A stretch of DNA of 6,211 nucleotides from Candidatus Muproteobacteria bacterium (GTDB lineage: Bacteria > Pseudomonadota > Gammaproteobacteria > Acidiferrobacterales > Sulfurifustaceae): the NCBI GenBank assembly GCA_023266455.1, contig JAHFQD010000120.1, forward strand, positions 1 to 6,211. Reading direction: 5' to 3'. Position 1 is the first letter of the stretch. Each line of letters begins with the position of its first letter. The notes beneath the pieces are model-generated. The model saw nothing but the letters and a program-made list of their open reading frames with translations, was not told where the DNA came from and made no database searches. This document shows positions 1-6,027 of the stretch, one piece after another. The translations under genes and the position numbers were made by a program.

Positions 1-5
1 CCTAA

Positions 6-20
6 CGCGGGTTTGTTTTT
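6..20 (+). terminator. Possible right half of a cut-off terminator
   Basis: A GC-rich arm (CGCGGG) is followed directly by TTTGTTTTT, the usual look of the 3' arm and U tract of a rho-independent terminator for a + strand gene lying to the left. The matching left arm would be outside the window, so the hairpin itself cannot be seen. This is inference only. Confidence 0.25.
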
Positions 21-44
21 ACACTAGCCGCACCTCGCTAAATT
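18..44 (+). promoter_or_regulatory. Weak candidate promoter of the phospholipid/perM/hda operon
   Basis: TTTACA at 18-23 matches the -35 consensus at five of six positions. TAAATT at 39-44 matches the -10 consensus at four of six, including the important second A and last T. The spacer is only 15 bases, which is short, so the call is weak. The remaining leader up to 101 holds no gene on either strand. A TTGACT at 64-69 has no acceptable -10 partner. Confidence 0.22.
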
Positions 45-101
45 CAGTCGTCGATATTTACTGTTGACTTCGGCGCAGCTCCCGGGCAAGCGTGCGGGCC
101 C

Positions 102-671
102 ATGGCCGTTGGCATTGCGCAATTACCGAACTTACTGACGCTATCCCGCATCGCGCTCGTACCGGTATTGATCCTGTTATTAAAAGATCATAACTACGCC
201 GCGGCGCTGGGCGTCTTTGTGATCGCGGGCATTACCGACGCCCTCGACGGTTGGATCGCCAAGCGTTTTCGTTGCACCACGCGTTTCGGCGCGATTCTCG
301 ATCCGATCGCCGATAAGAGTTTGCTGGTGTCGAGCTACGTGATGTTGATGTTGCTCAATCATCTGCCGTTCTGGTTGGTATTGACGGTGGTGTTCCGAGA
401 TTTATTGATCGTCGGCGGTTACCTCGCTTATACCTCGATGGTCGGGGCCGTGCAGATGAGCCCGAGCCTCCTAAGCAAGTTCAATACCTTTATGCAGATC
501 GCCCTCATGATTGCGGTATTAGCGCACGAAGCGGCGGGGATGAATTTGCCGATCATATTGAACGCGATGATGGGGGTCGTATTCGTCACGACGGTGGCGA
601 GCGGCATCCATTACGTTTGGGTTTGGGGGGTGCACAAGAAAGAGGCACCCGAGAAAAGGAGCAAGAAATGA
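102..671 (+). CDS. CDP-alcohol phosphatidyltransferase (cardiolipin synthase CRLS1-like or PgsA-like)
   Basis: This 189-residue integral membrane enzyme should transfer a phosphatidyl group from CDP-diacylglycerol to an alcohol, making an acidic phospholipid (phosphatidylglycerophosphate or cardiolipin). The family signature DxxDGxxA(R)...GxxxDxxxD is present: D46, D49, G50, A53, G63, D67 and D71 are intact. The usual Arg after A53 is Lys54, followed by Arg55. Hydrophobic stretches at about 12-28, 32-46, 75-90, 92-112, 130-146 and 150-172 fit the six-helix fold. The motif SPSLLSKFNTFMQI (120-133), with LSRI and ALGVF near the start, recalls from memory the eukaryotic-type cardiolipin synthase CRLS1, so the acceptor may be phosphatidylglycerol rather than glycerol-3-phosphate. 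The ATG is the only start available, since no ATG, GTG or TTG lies in frame back to the stop at 39-41. It lacks a clear ribosome binding site. The stop overlaps the next gene as ATGA. Confidence 0.9.
   Translation: MAVGIAQLPNLLTLSRIALVPVLILLLKDHNYAAALGVFVIAGITDALDGWIAKRFRCTTRFGAILDPIADKSLLVSSYVMLMLLNHLPFWLVLTVVFRDLLIVGGYLAYTSMVGAVQMSPSLLSKFNTFMQIALMIAVLAHEAAGMNLPIILNAMMGVVFVTTVASGIHYVWVWGVHKKEAPEKRSKK
656..661 (+). promoter_or_regulatory. Ribosome binding site of the perM-like gene
   Basis: AAGGAG lies six bases before the ATG at 668, inside the end of the upstream gene. It decides the start against an in-frame alternative at 617, which would add 17 charged residues before the first membrane helix. 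Confidence 0.8.
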
Positions 672-1726
672 GCAACGCACGGTTGGCGGCGGTCATCGCG
701 ATCGTCGCTCTCGTAGGTTGGTTGTTCTATCAATTGGCGCCGATGCTGACTCCCTTTTTAGCGGCGGGGTTGCTGGCGTACATCGGAAACCCGGCGGTGA
801 CGAAACTTCAACGTCACCGCGTTCCGCGGGTGCTCGGTGTGATCTTGGTGTTCTGTGCTTTCATCGGCGCCTTTGTCGGTTTGGTATTTTTCCTGGTGCC
901 GTTGTTAAGCGACAGTCTTTCCAGTTTTTTCCAACGAGTTCCGGAGTATTACGACTGGGCATTGGCGCAAATACCGCGGCTTGAGACATGGCTCGGTGTG
1001 AAATTCAAAATAGCACCGTCCGGCATGCGCGACATGCTGCAGAACCATTGGAAAGACGTCGGCGATTGGGCCACGAAGGCCCTGGGCGCGGCGAAGAAAT
1101 CGGGACTGACGTTGATCAGCTGGGCGGTGAACCTACTCGTCATCCCCGTCGTGACTTTTTATTTACTGCTCGATTGGAACTTGATCGTGGCACGCATCGA
1201 CGCGTTATTACCGCCGCGCGCGCAACCGAAGGTGCGTCAATTGGCGCGCGAGACCGACATGGTTCTCGGCAGCTTTTTTCGCGGGCAGTTGCTGGTGATG
1301 GCGTCGCTGGCGGCGATCTATTCGATCGGATTGTGGCTCGTCGGTTTGGACCTGGCGTTACCGATCGGCCTTCTCGCCGGTACGCTGAGCTTCGTACCTT
1401 ATCTCGGGTTTGTCATCGGCATCGTTTCCGCTTCGGTCTCGGCGTACCTTCAATTTCAAGACGTGATCGCGGTCCTGTGGGTCGTGCTGGTGTTCGGCGT
1501 CGGTCAACTACTCGAAGGCACGATCTTGACGCCTCGGCTCGTCGGTCGGCGCATCGGCTTGCATCCGGTCGCCGTCATTTTTGCCGTCATGGCCGGCGGC
1601 CAACTGTTCGGTTTCTTCGGCGTGTTGTTGGCGTTGCCGGCGGCGGCGGCGATAAAAGTTTGGTTGAACCACGCGCATGAAGCGTGGATGCGTGCGCCCA
1701 CCCCCGTGCGCCGGCGGCGCTCATGA
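668..1726 (+). CDS. perM: AI-2E family transporter / PerM-type permease
   Basis: This 352-residue inner-membrane protein belongs to the AI-2E exporter-like (formerly DUF20/UPF0118) family, which includes PerM, YdiK and TqsA. Substrates differ between members and are mostly unknown; quorum-signal export and ion antiport have been reported for relatives. Visible family marks are PVVTFYLLLDW (160-170, with D169), FVPYLG (242-247), a strongly conserved-looking block from E283 to P300 (EGTILTPR then GRRIGLHP) and GGQLFGFFG (310-318). Hydrophobic segments lie at about 8-24, 27-40, 55-80, 150-168, 205-225, 228-258, 265-281 and 302-330. Between them is the soluble 85-145 insertion usual for the family. 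Length is normal. The tail is basic (RRRRS). The gene overlaps its left neighbour and hda by four bases each, so it is the middle gene of a coupled operon. The gene symbol rests on its position next to hda; the function is unproven. Confidence 0.92.
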   Translation: MSNARLAAVIAIVALVGWLFYQLAPMLTPFLAAGLLAYIGNPAVTKLQRHRVPRVLGVILVFCAFIGAFVGLVFFLVPLLSDSLSSFFQRVPEYYDWALAQIPRLETWLGVKFKIAPSGMRDMLQNHWKDVGDWATKALGAAKKSGLTLISWAVNLLVIPVVTFYLLLDWNLIVARIDALLPPRAQPKVRQLARETDMVLGSFFRGQLLVMASLAAIYSIGLWLVGLDLALPIGLLAGTLSFVPYLGFVIGIVSASVSAYLQFQDVIAVLWVVLVFGVGQLLEGTILTPRLVGRRIGLHPVAVIFAVMAGGQLFGFFGVLLALPAAAAIKVWLNHAHEAWMRAPTPVRRRRS

Positions 1727-2427
1727 ACGCACAACTCGCACTCGGTCTGCGGCTGAAGGATTCGGCATCGTTCGAAAATTTTCTACCAGCGGAAAACGCC
1801 GAGGCCGTCGAATGCTTGAAGCAATCGCTTAATGCCTTGGCGGCGCATAGCGCTTCTGAGCGCATGATTTATTTGTGGGGCGCCGGTCATTGTGGACGCA
1901 CGCATCTGTTGCAAGCTGTTTGCCGGCGCGCGCAGGAATCCGGGCTGACGGTGTCGTATGCGCCGTTGCGCGAGATGCTGCCATTGACGCCGTTATTGCT
2001 CGATGGATTAGAAACGACGGCGCTGGTTTGCATCGACGATTTGCAGGTCATCGCCGGCATGCGTCCGTGGGAAGAGGCGGTGTTCACGTTGGCGGAACGC
2101 TTGCGCGCGCGTCACGGTTTGTTGATCGTCGCGGCCGATGCGCCGCCGACGCAGTTGAAATTATCTCTGCCGGATTTGATGACGCGTTTGGCGTGGGGAT
2201 TGGTGTATCCGTTGGAACCCTTGACCGACGACGAAAAGTTGGCGGCGTTACGATTACGTGCGCAACGTCTGGGTTTCGAGCTGCCGCTCGGTGTCGCGCG
2301 CTACGTGCTTTCGCGTTATCCGCGCGACATGACATCGTTGTTCGAATGGCTCGAGCGCGTCGACCGGCAAGCACTGGCGGCGCAGCGGCGGATTACGATT
2401 CCTTTTCTTCGCAGTCTTGAAGGCTAA
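1723..2427 (+). CDS. hda: DnaA regulatory inactivator Hda
   Basis: This 234-residue AAA+ protein is homologous to the ATPase domain of DnaA. With the DNA-loaded sliding clamp, Hda stimulates ATP hydrolysis by DnaA and so prevents re-initiation of replication. Visible parts are an N-terminal QLALGL (4-9) in place of the clamp-binding QLSLPL, a Walker A region GAGHCGRTH (53-61), Walker B VCIDD (102-106), a sensor-1 stretch LLIVAADAPP (133-142), the DLMTRLAWG segment with R155 at the arginine-finger position (R153 in E. coli, from memory), and a sensor-2-like YPRDMTSLFEWL (199-210). Walker A carries Arg59 instead of Lys, as E. coli Hda also does. Many blocks match E. coli Hda closely, such as QLRAR/LGFELP and QRRITIPF. 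The ATG at 1723 is preferred over 1684: it places the clamp motif at the extreme N-terminus and overlaps the perM stop as ATGA. No strong ribosome binding site is seen, so translation probably depends on coupling. Confidence 0.95.
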   Translation: MNAQLALGLRLKDSASFENFLPAENAEAVECLKQSLNALAAHSASERMIYLWGAGHCGRTHLLQAVCRRAQESGLTVSYAPLREMLPLTPLLLDGLETTALVCIDDLQVIAGMRPWEEAVFTLAERLRARHGLLIVAADAPPTQLKLSLPDLMTRLAWGLVYPLEPLTDDEKLAALRLRAQRLGFELPLGVARYVLSRYPRDMTSLFEWLERVDRQALAAQRRITIPFLRSLEG

Positions 2428-5207
2428 GACGAAGACGCCAGCGGCGCCATCAATTCTTTGTAGTCCGGCAGCACAAACACGAACGTCGCGCCCTTACCCG
2501 CTTCGCTTTCCGCCCAAATGCGGCCGTGCAGATGTTCAACGATACCGCGGCAAATCGTCAGACCTAGACCGGTGCCTTTCGGACGTCCGTTGTGTGGATC
2601 GCCGACTTGGCAAAACCGATCGAATACGCGTGTGAGATTTTCCGGCGCGATGCCGGGGCCGCTGTCCATGATCTCAACGCGCCATTCGTTGTCTTGGCGC
2701 AGCAGCCGCACTTCCACTTTCCCGTTGGCCGGTGTGAAGTTGGCGGCGTTCGACAGCAGGTTGATCACCAGCTGAATGACACGGTCGTCGTCTACCGCTA
2801 CCGGTGCGGTGTGCGCGGGCGGCGTCCACAGCAACAAAATCTCGCGTTGTTGAAACAACTGACTCACCGACGTGAGCGCCTTGTCGACCAGTTCGCGTAA
2901 ATCGTGCGGCGCGATTTCCCATTCCATCGAGCCGGATTCGATTTTGGCCAGATCGAGCACGTCGTTGATCAGACGCGTAAGACGTTCAGTTTCGCGCACC
3001 ACCACGCTCAAGAATTGCTGGCGCTTCTCTGGTTTCATGTCTGGGTTGTCGCGCAAGATTTCCGAGAACGCGCGAATGGCGGTGAGCGGCGTGCGCAATT
3101 CATGCGAGACGGTGGAAACGAATTCGTCTTTCAAACGATCCAGTTCTTCCAAGCGTTTGTTCGCGGCGCGCAACTCGGCGCTCGCGGTTTCGAGTTCGCG
3201 CGATTTTTGTTCCAGTCGGCGACTGTATTCGATGGCTTGCGAGGTTTCGTCGAGGATCTGCATCACACTCTCGATGGTGATGGCTTCGCCTTTGACGATG
3301 GACGACATCATCACGCGCGCCGACGCGGCGCCGATGGTGCCGGCGAGTAAGCGTTCGGCGAAGTTGATCAGCATCGGATCGGTCGGCGAGCGATCGTCCA
3401 TCGGCAGTGCGCGCGCACGGGCGAAATTGGCGAAGTGGCGTCGCGTGGTTTCATCACCGAGAAAGCGCGAGACCAATTCACGCAACTCGCCGACTCGTGC
3501 GGTGCCGCCCCAATAATAAGCATCGCCGCTGTTGGCGGCGTCGCGAAACACATCGACGAACAACGCCGCTTGCACTTGCTCCAACGCGCTTTGGCGCGTG
3601 GCGAGCGAGACCAGCGTGAGCAAGCCGACGTTTGCCAACATGCTCCAAAACACCGAGTTCGTATAAATGTCGACACCGACGAATCCGAATAGTTGATACG
3701 GCTTCAACAGTTCAATGCCGAACAGACCGTTGTCGACGAAACTCATCGGAATCCAACCGGAATGCGCGAATCCCGGAACGAGGAGGGTATAGATCCAGAC
3801 GATAAAGCCGGCGACGAGACCGGCGATGGCGCCGGCGCGACTCGCGCCTTTCCAATAGATACCGGCGAGAATCGGTGGTCCGAATTGCGCGGCGGCGACG
3901 AAGGACACTAAACCGATGGTGACGAGCGAATACGACTCGCCGATGAGCGAGAAATACAGATAACCGAGCAGCAGCACACAGACGATAACGCTGCGGCGGA
4001 TGAAGAGCAGTAGCTTCGTTAGATCTTTGCGTTCGATGAGTCGCAACGACTTGATGCGCAATAACGCCGGCATGACCAAGTCGTTGCACACCATGGTCGA
4101 CAACGCGATGTTCTCGACGATAACCATGCCCGTTGCCGCGGAGAGACCGCCGATGAAGGCGAATAACGCGAGCGATTCGACGCGCCCGCCCGTGGGCGTC
4201 GACAGCACCATCGGCAGTGTTAGCACGTACGCTTCCGGATTGGCGTTGGAATAGGAAAATAAAAAATCGCCGGTGAAGGCGATCGGTAAGACGAACAGAT
4301 TGATCACGAACAGATAGAGCGGGAAGAGCCAAGCGGCTTTTCGCAGATGGTCTTCGCTTACGTTTTCCACCACGGCGATTTGGAACTGCCGTGGCAAGAA
4401 CATGACGGCCATCATCGATAAGAAAATCATCGATAACCACGAGGCATAGCCGCCGGGGCTGCTATCGAAGCTCATTAATTTACGCAGCGTTTCAGTTTCG
4501 ACGGTGTTGGTGAAGAGATCCGCCGGACCTTCGAAAATGATAAAGGTGACAAACACGCCGACGGCGATGAAGGCGATGAGTTTTACCACCGATTCGAACG
4601 CGATCGCGGCCACCAAACCTTCGTGGCGTTCGGTGGCGTCGATGTGACGCGTACCGAACAAGATCGTAAACGCCGCGAGCAACATGGTGATGTAAAAAGA
4701 AGTATCGGTCCAGAACGAACTCGGTTTCGCGCTGACCATGATGCCGAGATTGGGGTACGGATATTCTCGTACCGCTTCGAATGCGGTGGAGATCGCTTTC
4801 AGCTGCAGCGAGATGTACGGCATGATACCGATCACCGCGATCACGCTGACTAAGCCGGCGAGCAACGCGCTCTTGCCGTAACGCGAGCCGATGAAGTCGG
4901 CGATGGAGGTGATGTGGTATTGCTTAGCGATGCGAATGATCTTGCGGAGCACCAACCAGAAGAGCGCCGCCATGATCGTCGGGCCGAGATACACAGCAAG
5001 AAAGCTGATGCCGGTTTTAGCGGCGCGACCGACGCTGCCGAAATAGGTCCAACCGGTGCAATAGACCGCGATTGACAGGGTGTAGATATAAGGATTGGAA
5101 ATAATCGAACGTCCGGCGATGGCGCGCTTATCGCCGTAGTAGGCGACGCCGAACAGCAACAGCAAGTATAAGAACGAACAAGTGACGACAACCCAGTCTT
5201 GCAACAT
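2424..5207 (-). CDS. SLC5 symporter-STAC-histidine kinase fusion (CbrA/CrbS-type sensor kinase)
   Basis: This 927-residue sensor kinase has a transporter as its input domain. Residues 1-535 form a sodium:solute symporter (SLC5) domain with about 13 hydrophobic segments and typical blocks such as TGWTYFGSVGRAAKTG (51-66) and LSAATGMVIVENIALS (355-370). Residues about 540-650 look like the STAC linker of such kinases, with FAERLLAGTIGAASARVM at 616-633. A heptad-like coiled coil (about 655-693) leads into HisKA, where SHELRTP carries the phospho-accepting His702. The ATPase domain follows with N box N816/N820, G1 DSGPG (848-852), F box FDRF (862-865) and G2 GTGLG (878-882), all intact. CbrA and CrbS, the known relatives, control carbon/nitrogen use and acetate use. 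This one shows no PAS domain and no receiver. It starts two bases after the small membrane protein gene with only a weak ribosome binding site, so translation is probably coupled. Its TAG stop overlaps the hda stop. The ligand is unknown. Confidence 0.95.
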   Translation of the reverse strand: MLQDWVVVTCSFLYLLLLFGVAYYGDKRAIAGRSIISNPYIYTLSIAVYCTGWTYFGSVGRAAKTGISFLAVYLGPTIMAALFWLVLRKIIRIAKQYHITSIADFIGSRYGKSALLAGLVSVIAVIGIMPYISLQLKAISTAFEAVREYPYPNLGIMVSAKPSSFWTDTSFYITMLLAAFTILFGTRHIDATERHEGLVAAIAFESVVKLIAFIAVGVFVTFIIFEGPADLFTNTVETETLRKLMSFDSSPGGYASWLSMIFLSMMAVMFLPRQFQIAVVENVSEDHLRKAAWLFPLYLFVINLFVLPIAFTGDFLFSYSNANPEAYVLTLPMVLSTPTGGRVESLALFAFIGGLSAATGMVIVENIALSTMVCNDLVMPALLRIKSLRLIERKDLTKLLLFIRRSVIVCVLLLGYLYFSLIGESYSLVTIGLVSFVAAAQFGPPILAGIYWKGASRAGAIAGLVAGFIVWIYTLLVPGFAHSGWIPMSFVDNGLFGIELLKPYQLFGFVGVDIYTNSVFWSMLANVGLLTLVSLATRQSALEQVQAALFVDVFRDAANSGDAYYWGGTARVGELRELVSRFLGDETTRRHFANFARARALPMDDRSPTDPMLINFAERLLAGTIGAASARVMMSSIVKGEAITIESVMQILDETSQAIEYSRRLEQKSRELETASAELRAANKRLEELDRLKDEFVSTVSHELRTPLTAIRAFSEILRDNPDMKPEKRQQFLSVVVRETERLTRLINDVLDLAKIESGSMEWEIAPHDLRELVDKALTSVSQLFQQREILLLWTPPAHTAPVAVDDDRVIQLVINLLSNAANFTPANGKVEVRLLRQDNEWRVEIMDSGPGIAPENLTRVFDRFCQVGDPHNGRPKGTGLGLTICRGIVEHLHGRIWAESEAGKGATFVFVLPDYKELMAPLASSS

Positions 5208-5209
5208 GA

Positions 5210-5449
5210 CTATGTCGATCCGTGTTCGTCGTCGCTTGGCGCGAGAACGCGGGCCAGCAAGACGATGACGACAAACCAGGCGCTGAATAAATACAGATAA
5301 AGCAGCGGGATGCCGAACAGTAATTGATCGCGCGCGAAGATGGCGACGAGAGGGTAGTTGAATGCTAAAAACGCAACGAACGCCAAAGCAATCAGACGCT
5401 CGCGCCGACGGCGTTCAGAAGGACGGGTAATGGGGTCCGGATTGGGCAT
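5210..5449 (-). CDS. Small two-helix membrane protein, candidate SLC5-kinase partner
   Basis: This 79-residue protein has a polar N-terminus with a basic cluster (RRRR at 13-16), two hydrophobic segments (about 19-38 and 43-67) joined by a short ARDQ loop, and an acidic tail (PSDDEHGST). The positive-inside rule suggests both ends are cytoplasmic. I do not recognise the family with certainty. The size and layout recall the small subunits encoded next to some SLC5 transporters (DUF4212 type), and the small CbrX protein encoded before cbrA in Pseudomonas, from memory. Its TAG stop lies two bases before the kinase ATG, so the two are almost certainly co-translated. The ATG at 5449 is chosen because the protein then begins just before the basic segment. 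Longer starts at 5536 or 5527 would sit almost at the predicted transcription start and add a Cys/His-containing stretch unlike a membrane protein. No ribosome binding site is evident before 5449. Confidence 0.8.
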   Translation of the reverse strand: MPNPDPITRPSERRRRERLIALAFVAFLAFNYPLVAIFARDQLLFGIPLLYLYLFSAWFVVIVLLARVLAPSDDEHGST

Positions 5450-5475
5450 GGCGACTTTGTTATCGAAAATACCGC

Positions 5476-5498
5476 AATGGCACGATGAACGTGCCGTT
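5476..5498. repeat. Inverted repeat GGCACG-N5-CGTGCC in the leader
   Basis: Perfect six-base arms (5479-5484 and 5490-5495) flank a five-base loop. Two further A-T pairs lie beyond one mismatch or wobble position. It lies 26 bases before the ATG of the small membrane gene. There is no T run on the - strand after it, so it is not a normal terminator. It could be an RNA hairpin or a protein-binding dyad. Confidence 0.5.
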
Positions 5499-5508
5499 CG
5501 TGTGTTGA

Positions 5509-5529
5509 CCACGGCAGCCGCTGCCATGG
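5509..5529. repeat. 21-base near-perfect dyad in the leader
   Basis: The dyad is centred on 5519 with arms GGCAGC/GCTGCC and outer CCA/TGG. Nine of ten base pairs match, and the tenth becomes a U-G wobble in - strand RNA. As RNA it would give a nine-pair stem with a CGG loop just downstream of the predicted transcription start. As DNA it has the size and symmetry of an operator. Confidence 0.55.
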
Positions 5530-5541
5530 GACGCACAACCG

Positions 5542-5561
5542 GGGTGCATTATAGAGCACCC
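5542..5561. repeat. Inverted repeat GGGTGC-N8-GCACCC around the -10 box
   Basis: Perfect six-base arms at 5542-5547 and 5556-5561 are separated by eight bases that contain TATAAT read on the - strand. A repressor bound to such a dyad would cover the promoter; coincidence is also possible. Confidence 0.5.
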
Positions 5562-5578
5562 TATCGGTCCGCCCGCAA
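5548..5578 (-). promoter_or_regulatory. Promoter of the small membrane protein / SLC5-kinase operon
   Basis: On the - strand a perfect TATAAT occupies 5553-5548, preceded by CTC. The best -35 candidate is TTGCGG at 5578-5573, a poor match with a 19-base spacer, so an activator or a different sigma contact may be needed. The start site would be near 5541, giving a leader of about 90 bases before the ATG at 5449. The position just after the response regulator stop suggests the kinase pair can be transcribed independently. Confidence 0.45.
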
Positions 5579-5596
5579 TCGCCGCCGCAATGACCG

Positions 5597-5968
5597 TTAG
5601 GCGTCCAACAACGCCTTGACCTTATCCAGGACTTCTTGCGTGGAGAAGGGCTTGGTTATGTAGTTGTCGGCCCCCAAAGACATTCCCTTTTCGCGCTCGA
5701 TATCGCTGCCTTTGGCCGTCAGCATGATGATGCGGATGCGACGGTGCGCGGGCTCGTTGCGGATGGCTCGACAGATTTCGTAACCGTTGCGTTGCGGCAA
5801 ATTGACGTCGAGCAGGACGAGATCGGGAAGGTGGGATTGAATCAGTTGCAGTGCGGTGTTGCCGTCGTTGGCTGTTTTTACTTCATAGCCGGCCTCCTTC
5901 ATCAAGTATTCCAAGGACAACACAATACTCGGTTCGTCATCGACGATGAGGATACGCTTTGCCGCCAT
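5597..5968 (-). CDS. Single-domain CheY-like response regulator
   Basis: This 123-residue protein is one complete receiver domain and nothing else. The acidic pair D10/D11, phospho-accepting D54 (in LVLLDVNLP), switch T84 (in MLTAKG) and K106 followed by Pro (in ITKPF) are all present, so it should be phosphorylatable. With no DNA-binding or enzyme domain, its output must go through another protein, or it works as a phosphate shuttle or sink. The kinase encoded two genes downstream lacks its own receiver and is the obvious candidate donor; that pairing is inference from position. The ATG at 5968 is fixed by a strong ribosome binding site and by the protein beginning directly at the first beta strand. 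A longer in-frame reading from 6085 would run into the end of the WrbA-like gene. The stop is TAA, and 147 bases separate it from the small membrane gene. Confidence 0.95.
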   Translation of the reverse strand: MAAKRILIVDDEPSIVLSLEYLMKEAGYEVKTANDGNTALQLIQSHLPDLVLLDVNLPQRNGYEICRAIRNEPAHRRIRIIMLTAKGSDIEREKGMSLGADNYITKPFSTQEVLDKVKALLDA

Positions 5969-5972
5969 GTCA

Positions 5973-5978
5973 CCCTCC
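5973..5978 (-). promoter_or_regulatory. Ribosome binding site of the response regulator
   Basis: GGAGGG on the - strand, four bases before the ATG at 5968, is the strongest Shine-Dalgarno sequence in the window. It decides this start over the longer in-frame one at 6085. Confidence 0.85.
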
Positions 5979-5983
5979 GCTGT

Positions 5984-5999
5984 AGCAGGTGGGCCTGCT
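5984..5999. repeat. Inverted repeat AGCAGG-N4-CCTGCT before the response regulator
   Basis: Perfect six-base arms flank a four-base loop, between the WrbA-like stop (6028) and the ribosome binding site of the response regulator, only five bases from the latter. In - strand RNA it would be a stable hairpin without a following U run. It could end or protect the upstream message, or limit ribosome access. Confidence 0.5.
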
Positions 6000-6027
6000 T
6001 TAAGCTTCGGCGCATAGCGCGCAAGCG

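Noticed and set aside
64..69. TTGACT as a -35 box for the left operon
   Set aside because: At 16-18 bases downstream the sequence is GC-rich (CAAGCG region) with no resemblance to a -10 box.
988..1680. Open frame of 230 codons inside the perM-like gene
   Set aside because: Arg- and Gly-rich out-of-frame reading of a well-conserved membrane protein gene; no family features and no initiation signal.
1875..2420. Open frame of 181 codons inside hda
   Set aside because: Out-of-frame reading of hda with an Arg/Ala-rich product; hda itself matches its family throughout.
2872..3516. Long open frame on the + strand (214 codons) opposite the kinase
   Set aside because: It lies opposite conserved kinase and STAC sequence, its product is rich in Ser and Arg with no recognisable domain, and the kinase frame explains the base pattern. 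The same holds for the other frames opposite or within this gene, including the 242-codon one at 3712-4440.
5450..5475. AACAA near the small membrane protein start as a Crc/Hfq (catabolite control) site, as for cbrA-linked genes
   Set aside because: Only one short core is present and the full repeated CA motif is absent.
5450..5536. N-terminal extension of the small membrane protein, with a CHC stretch
   Set aside because: The predicted transcription start is near 5541, leaving no leader for a start at 5536. The extra 29 residues overlap the 21-base dyad and the second repeat, which look like non-coding control elements.
5509..5561. Terminator for the response regulator gene
   Set aside because: Neither dyad is followed by a T run on the - strand, and the first contains a clear -10 box.
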